Source: an uncultured Eubacteriales bacterium (GTDB lineage: Bacteria; Bacillota; Clostridia; Oscillospirales; Oscillospiraceae). Taken from it: a stretch of 21,027 nt of DNA. Position numbers and translations under genes: made by a program. Below, piece after piece: positions 6,265 to 14,043 of the stretch. The notes under the pieces were generated by a model. The model ran no database searches. It was not told where the DNA came from and saw only the letters and a program-made list of their open reading frames with translations. Location of the stretch: NCBI GenBank assembly GCA_900549645.1, contig URPD01000034.1:1-21027 (forward strand). Direction: 5' to 3'. Numbering within the stretch: the stretch's first letter is position 1; each line of letters opens with the position of its first letter.

Positions 6265-7455
6265 ATGGCGAATGTAAGCCCTCCCAAATATGTAAAGCAT
6301 ATTCTTATAACGCTCCAGTCGCGCGGCCATGCGGCGTATCTCGTAGGCGGCTGCGTGCGTGATATGATCCTCGGCGTGCACCCGCAGGACTGGGACATCT
6401 GCACCAGCGCCCTGCCGGAGCAGACGCTGGAAATTTTCCCGAACTCCCGCCCGACGGGGCTGAAGCACGGCACAGTGACCGTCTGCGTGAACTCCCGCTC
6501 CGTCGAGGTCACGACCTTCCGCAGTGACGGGGCGTACGCCGACCACCGGCACCCTACCGCCGTGAGCTTCGTCGGCGATCTCACGACCGATCTCAGCCGC
6601 CGCGACTTCACGATGAACGCCATCGCCCTCCCGCCCGACGGGCTAGTCGCCGATCCCTTCGGCGGCGTCGACGATATAAAGAACAAGATCATCCGCTGTG
6701 TCGGCTATCCCGAACTGCGCTTTGAGGAGGACGCACTGCGCATGTTCCGCGCGCTCAGGTTCTCCGCGCGCCTCGGCTTCACGATCGAAGAAAAAACGCT
6801 TGCCGCGATAGAGAAAAAGGCTCCGCTCGCCGACGAGCTCGCGCCGGAGCGTGTGCGGGACGAGGTGGAGAAGATCCTGCTCACCCGCTCGCCTGAGATG
6901 GTATACACGCTCATAGAGCTGGGTCTGCTCGACGCGTTTCTGAAAAAGCGTATGCCAGAACCGTGGCGGCTGCACCGTTTGAGCACGATACAGCGCAAGG
7001 CGATGCCGCGCTGGGCGGCTCTGTGCTGTGCGCTGGAGAAGTTCGGCTGCATCGACTCCGCCGAGGAATTTCTCACCGCGCTTCGACTCGACAGCCGGAC
7101 GATACGCTGCTGCTCAAACGCCGCCGCGCTCGTGAAGCAGCCGAAGCCCGCCGATAAGGCAGCATGGAAGCGCACCCTATGCGCCTACGGCGTGGACAGC
7201 GTGAGCTGTGCCGCGCAGTGCTACGACGCCTTCAGCGGCGGCGGAAGCGCGCGGGAACTGCGCGCAGTTCTGAAGAGCGGCGAATGTTTTTCGATGAAGC
7301 ACCTCGCCGTCACCGGGGACGATCTGCTTGAGCTCGGTCTGCGCGGCAGAGAGCTGGGCGACATGCTGCGCTTCCTTCTTGATTACGTTATGGAATATCC
7401 GGCGAACAACCGCCGCGAGCTGCTGCTGACGCTTGCCAGAGGCACGGAGGAATAG
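6265..7455 (+). CDS. cca: CCA tRNA nucleotidyltransferase (class II)
   Basis: This 396-residue enzyme adds or repairs the 3'-CCA end of tRNAs without a nucleic-acid template. The catalytic head shows LVGGCVRDMILG (26-37) and DWDI (42-45, metal-binding D42 and D44), RRDFTMNA (102-109), EEDALRMFRALRF (144-156) and the ERVRDE segment (185-190) of the nucleotide-recognition region. Length and motif order fit bacterial class II CCA-adding enzymes; the poly(A)-polymerase alternative is less likely in a Firmicute. The ATG at 6265 is preferred over an in-frame TTG at 6214 because GAGGAG lies seven bases upstream and the family N-terminus starts here. It heads a tight operon with the uracil-DNA glycosylase four bases after its stop. 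Confidence 0.95.
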   Translation: MANVSPPKYVKHILITLQSRGHAAYLVGGCVRDMILGVHPQDWDICTSALPEQTLEIFPNSRPTGLKHGTVTVCVNSRSVEVTTFRSDGAYADHRHPTAVSFVGDLTTDLSRRDFTMNAIALPPDGLVADPFGGVDDIKNKIIRCVGYPELRFEEDALRMFRALRFSARLGFTIEEKTLAAIEKKAPLADELAPERVRDEVEKILLTRSPEMVYTLIELGLLDAFLKKRMPEPWRLHRLSTIQRKAMPRWAALCCALEKFGCIDSAEEFLTALRLDSRTIRCCSNAAALVKQPKPADKAAWKRTLCAYGVDSVSCAAQCYDAFSGGGSARELRAVLKSGECFSMKHLAVTGDDLLELGLRGRELGDMLRFLLDYVMEYPANNRRELLLTLARGTEE

Positions 7456-7459
7456 AAAA

Positions 7460-8023
7460 ATGGACAGTTGGAAACTTTTAAAATCTGAGTGTGCGGACTG
7501 CTCACGCTGTGAGCTGTGCGAGACGCGGACGAATCTCGTGTTCGGCGTCGGCAACGAGGCCGCCGAGGTCATGTTCATCGGCGAAGGCCCCGGCGAGCAG
7601 GAGGATTTGCAGGGCGAGCCGTTCGTCGGCCCGGCGGGAAAGCTTCTCGATACGATGCTGGAGCTTATTGACCTCGACCGCTCAAAGGTGTATATTGCCA
7701 ACGTCGTCAAATGCCGCCCGCCGCGCAACCGCGATCCGCAGCCCGCGGAGCAGGACGCCTGCGCCGAATGGCTTGAGCGGCAGATCGCGCTCGTCAATCC
7801 CCGGCTCATCGTCTGCCTTGGGCGCATCGCCGCGATGGCCATGATAAAGCCCGATTTCCGCATCACGCGCGAGCACGGCCAGTGGTTTGCGCACGACGGC
7901 AGGCGGTACATGGCGATGTACCACCCCTCCGCCCTGCTGCGCGACCCGTCGAAGCGGCCGGAGACCTTTGAAGACCTCGTCTCCCTGCGGCAGGCGATCC
8001 GCGAGGCGTGCAATATATACTGA
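7460..8023 (+). CDS. udg: Uracil-DNA glycosylase, family 4 (Fe-S type)
   Basis: A 187-residue base-excision repair enzyme that removes uracil formed by cytosine deamination. Conserved features are the cysteine pair C17-x2-C20 with C85 and C101, the expected four ligands of a [4Fe-4S] cluster, the GEGPGEQED active-site loop (41-49), the PFVGPAGKLLD segment, NVVKCRPPRNR (81-91) and the HPSALLR motif near 155. All catalytic elements are present. The ATG at 7460 has GGAGG at 7446-7450, inside the end of cca, so translation is probably coupled to cca. The next gene starts 17 bases after the stop. Phage DNA-polymerase-linked homologues exist, but the operon context here is chromosomal. Confidence 0.93.
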   Translation: MDSWKLLKSECADCSRCELCETRTNLVFGVGNEAAEVMFIGEGPGEQEDLQGEPFVGPAGKLLDTMLELIDLDRSKVYIANVVKCRPPRNRDPQPAEQDACAEWLERQIALVNPRLIVCLGRIAAMAMIKPDFRITREHGQWFAHDGRRYMAMYHPSALLRDPSKRPETFEDLVSLRQAIREACNIY

Positions 8024-8040
8024 CGAAAAGAAAGGTACCT

Positions 8041-8943
8041 ATGATCAGATTTACTCCCATAAAGCTCTGCGACAAGTCTTGGGTGGACGAAATCGTGATG
8101 AGCGAGAACAGCCCCAGCGCCGACTACAACTTCGGCAATATCTACATCTGGGACAAGCACTTCAAGCAGCTGACCGCCCGTTGCGGCAACCGTATGCTTA
8201 CAAAGCTCCGCTACGACGGCAAGCCGACCTTCGTTTTCCCGATCGGCTCCGGAGAACTGCGCCCCGCGATAGAGGCTCTGCGCGAATTTGCCGCGTGGCG
8301 CGGCTACCCCTTCTGTCTGCGCGGCATCACCGAGCGGCACCGCGAGATGCTTGAGGCGGAATACCCCGGCCGCTTCGCCTACACTGAAGACGTGAACAAC
8401 GCCGACTATATCTACCTTGCCGAAAAGCTTGCGACTTATTCCGGCAAGGCGCTGCACGGCAAGAAGAATCACTGCAACCGCTTCGAGGCGGAGTACGACT
8501 GGCGCTTCGTGCCCATGACGCGTGAGCTTATCCCGGCCTGTATGGACATGCTGTCTGTTTGGTCGGAGGATAACGCCGCCCGGCTCGACCCCAGCATCGC
8601 CTACGAGCACGACGCGATAATCCGCGCCTTCGCCGCCTTTGAGCAGCTCGGCCTTGAGGGCGGAGTCCTGTACGCAAACGGCGAGATAATGGGCTTCACC
8701 ATGGGCGAATTTGCAAGCCGCGACACCTTTGACGTGCATTTCGAGAAGGCGCGCGTCGATATAAACGGCGCTTACCCGATGGTGTGCCGCGAACTGACAA
8801 GGATGCTGATAGCAAAGCACCCGAACCTGAAATACATGAACCGCGAGGACGACATGGGGCTTGAATCTCTGCGCACCTCCAAGCTGTCGTATAAACCGGA
8901 GTATTTGCTGAAAAAATACACCGCGAGGTGGATCGACGAATGA
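8041..8943 (+). CDS. DUF2156 (LPG_synthase_C-like) protein
   Basis: A 300-residue soluble protein of the PF09924 family, whose fold is two GNAT-like halves related to the transferase domain of lysyl-phosphatidylglycerol synthase (MprF). No membrane segments are present, so it is not a full MprF. Recognisable stretches are SADYNFGNIYIWDKHF (26-41), KLATYSGKALHGKKNH and, near the C-terminus, NREDDMGLESLRTSKLSYKP, the most conserved part of the family. The precise substrate of stand-alone members is unknown; an aminoacyl- or acyl-transfer role is only inference. The ATG at 8041 follows GAAAGG and the last codons overlap the following GNAT gene (ATGA), so the two products are probably made in similar amounts and may work together. 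Confidence 0.85.
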   Translation: MIRFTPIKLCDKSWVDEIVMSENSPSADYNFGNIYIWDKHFKQLTARCGNRMLTKLRYDGKPTFVFPIGSGELRPAIEALREFAAWRGYPFCLRGITERHREMLEAEYPGRFAYTEDVNNADYIYLAEKLATYSGKALHGKKNHCNRFEAEYDWRFVPMTRELIPACMDMLSVWSEDNAARLDPSIAYEHDAIIRAFAAFEQLGLEGGVLYANGEIMGFTMGEFASRDTFDVHFEKARVDINGAYPMVCRELTRMLIAKHPNLKYMNREDDMGLESLRTSKLSYKPEYLLKKYTARWIDE

Positions 8944-9740
8944 ACAGGAATTTTCTCATACGCGGGTATGCGCCCGCCGACGAGGCGGCGCTGACCGCGC
9001 TGTGGAAGCGCTGCTTCGGGGACAGCGAGGAGCTGATACACGGATTCTTCGCCCTGCTGCCGGAGCTTGGCGCGGGAGTCACGGCGGAGCTTGACGGCAA
9101 GCCCGTCGGCATGGCCTTTGCCATATGCGGCATGACGCTCTCAAGCGGCGAGAAGTGCGGGTATATCTACGCCGTCGCCGTCGATGAAAGCTGCCGAGGC
9201 TTCGGCGCGGGCGCGGCGCTGACCCGTGCAGCGGCGGACGCGGCGCGCGGTCTCGGCGCGGAGATCATATGTACGCTCCCCGCCGAAGCTTCGCTCTATC
9301 CTTGGTATGAGAAGCTTATCTCCACGCGCTTCAAGCTTTTCCGCTGCCGCGATATCATCCCCGCCGGGGACGCGCGCGGCTTCGATATGCTCAGCGCTGC
9401 GGAATATACCGTGCGGCGCGAAGCGCTCCTTGCCGGAGCGCCGCACCTGACCGTAAACGACGCGTGTGCAGAGCTTCTGCGTCTGCTGTGCGAAGCCTAC
9501 GGCGGCGGGCTGTTCGCCGTGGACGGCGGCATCGCGGCGGGATATCTTGAAGAGGACGCCTGCCTGATACGCGAGCTTATCTGCCCGGACGACCTGCGCG
9601 CAGAAAACGCCGCGGCGCTCGCGCGGCAGCTCGGCGCGGCCAAAGCGGAGCTGTGCTCCCCCGCTCCCAGCGGCAATAGCTTCGTCGCGCTCGACAGGAG
9701 CATCCCGCGGGACACGGTCTGGAACATTGCCTTTGACTGA
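8940..9740 (+). CDS. GNAT family N-acetyltransferase
   Basis: A 266-residue protein with an N-terminal GNAT domain (residues 1 to about 130). The acetyl-CoA loop is visible in YAVAVDESCRGFGAGAALTR (R/Q-x-x-G-x-G/A pattern, near residues 76-95). The remaining 130 residues form a second, divergent domain, as in Eis-like two-domain acetyltransferases. The substrate cannot be deduced. The ATG overlaps the stop of the DUF2156 gene by ATGA, with GAGGTGG eight bases upstream; an in-frame GTG twelve bases earlier is a weaker choice because it lies within that ribosome binding site. It is the last gene of the cca operon and is followed by two terminator-like hairpins. Codon use matches its neighbours. 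Confidence 0.88.
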   Translation: MNRNFLIRGYAPADEAALTALWKRCFGDSEELIHGFFALLPELGAGVTAELDGKPVGMAFAICGMTLSSGEKCGYIYAVAVDESCRGFGAGAALTRAAADAARGLGAEIICTLPAEASLYPWYEKLISTRFKLFRCRDIIPAGDARGFDMLSAAEYTVRREALLAGAPHLTVNDACAELLRLLCEAYGGGLFAVDGGIAAGYLEEDACLIRELICPDDLRAENAAALARQLGAAKAELCSPAPSGNSFVALDRSIPRDTVWNIAFD

Positions 9741-9750
9741 TTTAACATTT

Positions 9751-9819
9751 CTGTAACACTTACACGGTTTATTACGAAACATCTTACTGGTATATTAATA
9801 ACCGTAAGTAACAGTTTTT
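9751..9819 (+). terminator. Terminator-like imperfect hairpin after the GNAT gene
   Basis: CTGT, ACTTAC, CGGTT and ATTA (9751-9774, with small bulges) pair with TAAT, AACCG, GTAAGT and ACAG (9796-9814), closing a loop of about 20 bases. TTTTT follows directly. It starts ten bases after the GNAT stop codon. The bulges and large loop make it weaker than the next hairpin. Confidence 0.5.
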
Positions 9820-9852
9820 CATCTTTTTCATTTTGTCCTCAACCATATAACG

Positions 9853-9889
9853 AAAAGGAACGGCTCTCCTCCGTTCCTTTTTGTTTTTT
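9853..9889 (+). terminator. Intrinsic terminator of the cca operon
   Basis: AAAAGGAACGG (9853-9863) and CCGTTCCTTTT (9871-9881) form an 11-bp perfect stem with a 7-base loop, followed by TTTTTGTTTTTT-like sequence. It cleanly separates the cca operon from the glmS promoter. Confidence 0.92.
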
Positions 9890-9921
9890 CTGGAGAAAAA
9901 ATCCTGCGCGGCATATATTTC

Positions 9922-9950
9922 TTGTTCACGCGGAAATTGCGTGGTATAAT
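9922..9950 (+). promoter_or_regulatory. Promoter of the glmS-murT-gatD operon
   Basis: TTGTTC (9922-9927), a 17-bp spacer and TATAAT (9945-9950) with an extended -10 TGG just before it. The start site is expected near 9957, giving an 80-base leader. That leader is too short for, and lacks the conserved core of, a glmS ribozyme. Confidence 0.85.
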
Positions 9951-10036
9951 TCAGTATTATTGTATGCATATCATCGGCTTTCCGTTTCGGGCGGCCGCGT
10001 AAACTTAAAACTGGTATAGAAAGAGGCGTATATAAT

Positions 10037-11875
10037 ATGTGCGGAATAGTAGGCTTTGCAGGCCGCGAACAGGCGGCACCGATACTTCTGGACGGGCTTG
10101 AGCGGCTTGAATACCGCGGCTACGACTCGGCGGGCATCGCCGTTTTGTCGGAGAGTGCGGGTTTGCAGGTCAAAAAATCCAAAGGCCGCCTGAAGGTTCT
10201 CAGCGCGATGGTCGACGGCGGCAAAAGTGTCGACGGCTTTATCGGCGTGGGACACACCCGCTGGGCGACGCACGGCGAGCCGAACTACATAAACTCCCAC
10301 CCCCACACCAGCGAGCAGGGCAAAATAGCGCTGGTTCACAACGGCATCATTGAAAACTACGTCGAGATCAAGGACTTTCTTATCTCCCGCGGAGTGCATT
10401 TCTGCTCCGACACGGACACCGAGGTCGTCGCGCAGCTGCTTGAGTACTACTACCTCATCAGCGGCGATCTGCTCGGCTCCGTCTACAAGGTGCTCGACCG
10501 CATCGAGGGCGCGTACGCGCTGGGCATTCTCTGCGCCGACATGCCGGACAGCTTCATCGCCGCGCGCAAGGACGCGCCGCTGCTGCTTGGCTATGGCGAG
10601 GGCTGCAACTTCATCGCCTCCGACGTTACCGCCATAATCAAGCACACCAGAGACATCTCCTATATGGACGACGGCGAGGTCGCTGTCGTCACCGCGGACG
10701 AGATACAGGTGTTCGATGCACTGGGTCAGCCGGTCGAGAAGCAGCACAGCTACGTTGACTGGGACGTCAGCGCGGCGGAGAAGGGCGGCTATACGCACTT
10801 CATGTTCAAGGAGATCATGGAGCAGCCCGAAGCGGTTCGCAAAACTATATCACCTCGTATTAAAAACAAGCTCATCGAGTTTGAAGAACTGTCTCTCAGT
10901 GACGAATATATAGCTTCTCTCAGCAAGATATTCATAATCGCCTGCGGCTCGTCATACCATGTCGGTATGGTAGGGCGCTATAATCTTGAGCGTCTGCTCC
11001 GCAAGCCCGTCGAGGTCATGCTCGCGTCCGAATTCCGCTACGCCGATCCCCTCGTGGACGAGCACACCCTCGTCATCGTCATCAGCCAGTCCGGCGAAAC
11101 GCTCGACTCCATGGCCGCTCTGCGCGAGGCGAAATCCCTCGGCGCGCGCATACTCTCGATCGTCAATGTCGTCGGCAGTTCCATCGCCCGCGAGTCGGAC
11201 GATGTGCTCTACACTTGGGCGGGGCCTGAGATCGCCGTCGCAACGACGAAGGCATACAGCACCCAGCTCGTCCTGCTGGACATGTTCGGCGTGTGGCTGG
11301 CAAATAAGACCGGCAGCATAAAGTCCTCCGACTATGCGCTCATAGTCGAAGAGCTGCTCGCCCTGCCGGAGAAGATGGAGAGTGTGCTGGAGAACAGTGA
11401 CGAGATAAAATACCTTGCTTCCCGCTATTTCAACCACAATTCCGTATTTTACATAGGCCGTAATCTTGACTACGCCCTCGGCCTTGAGGGCAGTCTCAAG
11501 CTCAAGGAGATATCCTATATCCACTCCGAGGCTTACGCCGCGGGCGAGCTGAAGCACGGCACGATATCCCTCATCGAGGAGGGAACACTCGTCGTCGCGC
11601 TGTGCACCTACGCGCCTCTTTTCGACAAGGCCGTGTCGAACATCGTTGAGGTTCAGGCGCGCGGCGCGGACGTCATCGCGCTGACGACCGAGAGCAGGCA
11701 GCGCCAGATGGGCAAGACCGTCGAAAGCGTGCTGACCGTGCCCGACACACATCTCATCCTCCAGCCCTCGCTGGGCGTCATCCCGCTCCAGCTCTTCGCC
11801 TACTACGTCGCGCTTCAGCGCGGCTGCGACATCGACAAGCCGCGCAACCTCGCAAAATCCGTCACCGTTGAATAA
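10037..11875 (+). CDS. glmS: Glutamine--fructose-6-phosphate aminotransferase (isomerizing)
   Basis: GlmS makes glucosamine-6-phosphate from fructose-6-phosphate and glutamine, the entry step to UDP-GlcNAc and peptidoglycan. The 612-residue protein starts MCGIVGF, with C2 as the catalytic nucleophile once Met is removed. EYRGYDSAG (25-33) and HTRWATHG (73-80) complete the glutaminase site. Two SIS sugar-isomerase domains follow (CGSSYHVG and SQSGETLDS in the first), and the C-terminus ends PRNLAKSVTVE as in all family members. Start codon follows AGAGG at a slightly long distance. It leads a five-gene run with murT 20 bases downstream. Unlike many Firmicutes, no glmS ribozyme is visible, so another control must act. 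Confidence 0.98.
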   Translation: MCGIVGFAGREQAAPILLDGLERLEYRGYDSAGIAVLSESAGLQVKKSKGRLKVLSAMVDGGKSVDGFIGVGHTRWATHGEPNYINSHPHTSEQGKIALVHNGIIENYVEIKDFLISRGVHFCSDTDTEVVAQLLEYYYLISGDLLGSVYKVLDRIEGAYALGILCADMPDSFIAARKDAPLLLGYGEGCNFIASDVTAIIKHTRDISYMDDGEVAVVTADEIQVFDALGQPVEKQHSYVDWDVSAAEKGGYTHFMFKEIMEQPEAVRKTISPRIKNKLIEFEELSLSDEYIASLSKIFIIACGSSYHVGMVGRYNLERLLRKPVEVMLASEFRYADPLVDEHTLVIVISQSGETLDSMAALREAKSLGARILSIVNVVGSSIARESDDVLYTWAGPEIAVATTKAYSTQLVLLDMFGVWLANKTGSIKSSDYALIVEELLALPEKMESVLENSDEIKYLASRYFNHNSVFYIGRNLDYALGLEGSLKLKEISYIHSEAYAAGELKHGTISLIEEGTLVVALCTYAPLFDKAVSNIVEVQARGADVIALTTESRQRQMGKTVESVLTVPDTHLILQPSLGVIPLQLFAYYVALQRGCDIDKPRNLAKSVTVE

Positions 11876-11895
11876 AATCCGCATGGAGGCCAACC

Positions 11896-13266
11896 ATGAA
11901 TCTCAGAGCGATACTCGCAATACTGTTATGCAAATTTCTCCGCTTCGTCTCGCGCGTGCTGCATCGCGGCGGCACAGCCATGCCCGGCAGATTTGCGCTT
12001 AAAGTCTGCCCGAACCTGCTGAGTATACTCAGCCGCGACGTGAAAACCGTCGCCATCACGGGCACGAACGGCAAGACGACCAGTTCCCGCATGGTGGAGC
12101 AGGCTTTCGCGGACGCGGGGCTGAGCTATTTTGCAAACCGCTCCGGCGCGAACCTCATCAGCGGCATTACGACGGAATTTGTGATGAACAGCACGCTCGG
12201 CGGCAAGCCGAAGAAGGAATACGCCGTCATCGAGTGCGACGAGGCCGCCGCGCGGCGTACCTTTGGGCAGCTTCGCCCCAAGGTCGTCATGGTGACGAAC
12301 CTCTTCCGCGATCAGCTCGACCGCTACGGCGAGGTGACGCACACGCTGGAGAATATCCGCGAGGGTCTTAAAGCCGTCCCGGAGGCGACGCTGTGCCTCA
12401 ACGCCGACTGCTCGCTGACCTCCTCGCTCGCGGGTGATCTGCCGAACCGCGTTGTCTGGTTCGGCATCGAGCAGGGCGCCGCGCCCTCCCGCGCGAAGCC
12501 TGAGATCTCGGACGCGACGCACTGCATCCGCTGCAAGACCGAGTACGAATACGACTATATAACCTACGGCCATCTCGGCGGCTTCCGCTGCCCGAAGTGC
12601 GGCTACCGCCGTCACCGCGCGGATTACGCCGTGACGGACATCGTGGAGCAGCGCGCCGACGGCAGCACAGTCGTCATGGACATCATGTGCGAGCGGCGCG
12701 TTGTGGATATAAACCTCCCCGCGATGTACAACATCTATAACGCCGCGGGCGCGGTCGCCGCCGTGACGCAGATGGGTCTGCCGGCGGACGACGCGGTGAA
12801 GGCGCTGGCCGGATTCAAGTGCGGCTTCGGCCGTATGGAGCAGTTCAAGCTCGGCGGCGGTGCGAAGATGATGCTTGTGAAAAACCCCGCCGGCTGCAAT
12901 CAGGTCGTGGAGTTTTTGCAGAATATAAAGGAAAAATTTGTCCTCGTCGTCTGCCTGAACGACCGCAGTGCGGACGGCACGGACATTTCGTGGGTCTGGG
13001 ACGTCGATTTTGAAGCGCTCTCCGGCATTGCCGGGCGCATCGACAGGATCATCGTTTCCGGCGACCGCGCGCCGGACATGGCCGTGCGCATCAAGTACGC
13101 CGGCATCGCGCCGGAGCACATCGAGATCGAGCGCGACTATGAAAAGCTCGTCTCCGGACTTGAAAAACAGAGTCTGCCGGTGTTCATCATGCCGACCTAC
13201 ACTGCGATGCTGGAACTGCGCGAGGTGCTGATAAAGCACTGCGGCGGCGCGGAATTCTGGGAATGA
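11896..13266 (+). CDS. murT: Lipid II isoglutaminyl synthase, MurT (Mur-ligase-like) subunit
   Basis: MurT activates the alpha-carboxyl of D-Glu in the lipid II stem peptide with ATP and, with ammonia from GatD, turns it into D-isoglutamine. The 456-residue protein has the ATP loop TGTNGKTTS (55-63), an inserted zinc ribbon with four cysteines (C210, C213, C232, C235), and a C-terminal DUF1727 domain. That domain contains LNDRSADGTDISWVWDVDFE (354-373), which holds the region of the catalytic aspartate. The N-terminus is hydrophobic and may help docking at the membrane. The ATG follows GGAGG. The partner gatD begins 11 bases after the stop, as in staphylococci and pneumococci. Amidation is often needed for cross-linking and affects antibiotic and lysozyme susceptibility. 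Confidence 0.96.
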   Translation: MNLRAILAILLCKFLRFVSRVLHRGGTAMPGRFALKVCPNLLSILSRDVKTVAITGTNGKTTSSRMVEQAFADAGLSYFANRSGANLISGITTEFVMNSTLGGKPKKEYAVIECDEAAARRTFGQLRPKVVMVTNLFRDQLDRYGEVTHTLENIREGLKAVPEATLCLNADCSLTSSLAGDLPNRVVWFGIEQGAAPSRAKPEISDATHCIRCKTEYEYDYITYGHLGGFRCPKCGYRRHRADYAVTDIVEQRADGSTVVMDIMCERRVVDINLPAMYNIYNAAGAVAAVTQMGLPADDAVKALAGFKCGFGRMEQFKLGGGAKMMLVKNPAGCNQVVEFLQNIKEKFVLVVCLNDRSADGTDISWVWDVDFEALSGIAGRIDRIIVSGDRAPDMAVRIKYAGIAPEHIEIERDYEKLVSGLEKQSLPVFIMPTYTAMLELREVLIKHCGGAEFWE

Positions 13267-13277
13267 GGTGAGCTGTC

Positions 13278-14006
13278 ATGGAACTTAAAATATGCCACAT
13301 GTACCCCGACGTGCTGAATCTCTACGGCGACCGCGGCAACGTCATATGCATGAAAAGCCGCCTTGAGCGCCGCGGGATAGGCTGCGCGGTCACACGCCTG
13401 CCCATAGGCTCGGCGGCGAGCCTTGCGGGCTTCGACCTTGTGTTCATCGGCGGCGGGCAGGACTTCGAGCAGCAGGTGCTGCTCGACGATCTGCACCGCG
13501 GCAAGGCGCAGGAGATAAGATCCGCCATCGCAGACGGCGTGACCTTCCTGACCATCTGCGGCGGCTACCAGATGCTCGGCAGCTATTACGAGACCTATGA
13601 CGGCCAGCGCTGCGACTTTATCGGCGCGCTCGATCTGTATACCATCGGCAGCAAAACGCGCATGATCGGCAACTATAAATTCAAGTGCGGCGAATCCGCG
13701 GGCGGCAGCATTGTCGTCGGCTTTGAAAATCACAGCGGCAAGACCCACCTTGGCAGCGGCGTGGAGCCGCTGGGCGCGGTTCTCGCGGGCTTCGGCAACA
13801 ACGGCGAGGACGGCACCGAGGGCGCGCACTATAAAAACGTGTTCGGCACATACAGCCACGGCCCCATGCTGCCGAAGAACCCCGAATTCTGCGACATGCT
13901 GCTTGTGTCGGCGCTTGAGCGCCGCTATGGAAAGGCGGAGCTTGCCCCGCTCGACGACGCGCTGGAGCTTCTTGCGCACGATGAGATGTGCGCGCGGGTG
14001 AACTGA
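13278..14006 (+). CDS. gatD: Lipid II isoglutaminyl synthase, GatD glutaminase subunit
   Basis: A 242-residue class I (triad-type) glutamine amidotransferase that supplies ammonia to MurT. The nucleophile C94 lies in LTICGGYQ (91-98). R128, and H194 in TYSHGPMLP, match by position the substrate-binding arginine and catalytic histidine of the staphylococcal enzyme (C94, R128, H189 as I recall them). No glutamate is seen after the histidine in the usual triad position, also a family trait. The ATG follows GAGGTGA, which overlaps the murT stop codon, so translation is probably coupled. The two subunits form a heterodimer on the cytoplasmic side of the membrane. CobB/CobQ-like amidotransferases are related, but pairing with murT settles the call. 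Confidence 0.96.
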   Translation: MELKICHMYPDVLNLYGDRGNVICMKSRLERRGIGCAVTRLPIGSAASLAGFDLVFIGGGQDFEQQVLLDDLHRGKAQEIRSAIADGVTFLTICGGYQMLGSYYETYDGQRCDFIGALDLYTIGSKTRMIGNYKFKCGESAGGSIVVGFENHSGKTHLGSGVEPLGAVLAGFGNNGEDGTEGAHYKNVFGTYSHGPMLPKNPEFCDMLLVSALERRYGKAELAPLDDALELLAHDEMCARVN

Positions 14007-14043
14007 CGGCGCGGCGCGACTACAATTACACGGGGACAGAGAT

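Noticed and set aside
7177..8820. 547-codon minus-strand frame opposite cca, udg and DUF2156
   Set aside because: The plus-strand genes carry full family motifs; the opposite frame is an artefact of GC-rich third positions.
9951..10036. glmS ribozyme in the glmS leader
   Set aside because: The leader is about 80 bases and lacks the conserved cleavage-site and core sequence; the ribozyme needs considerably more length.
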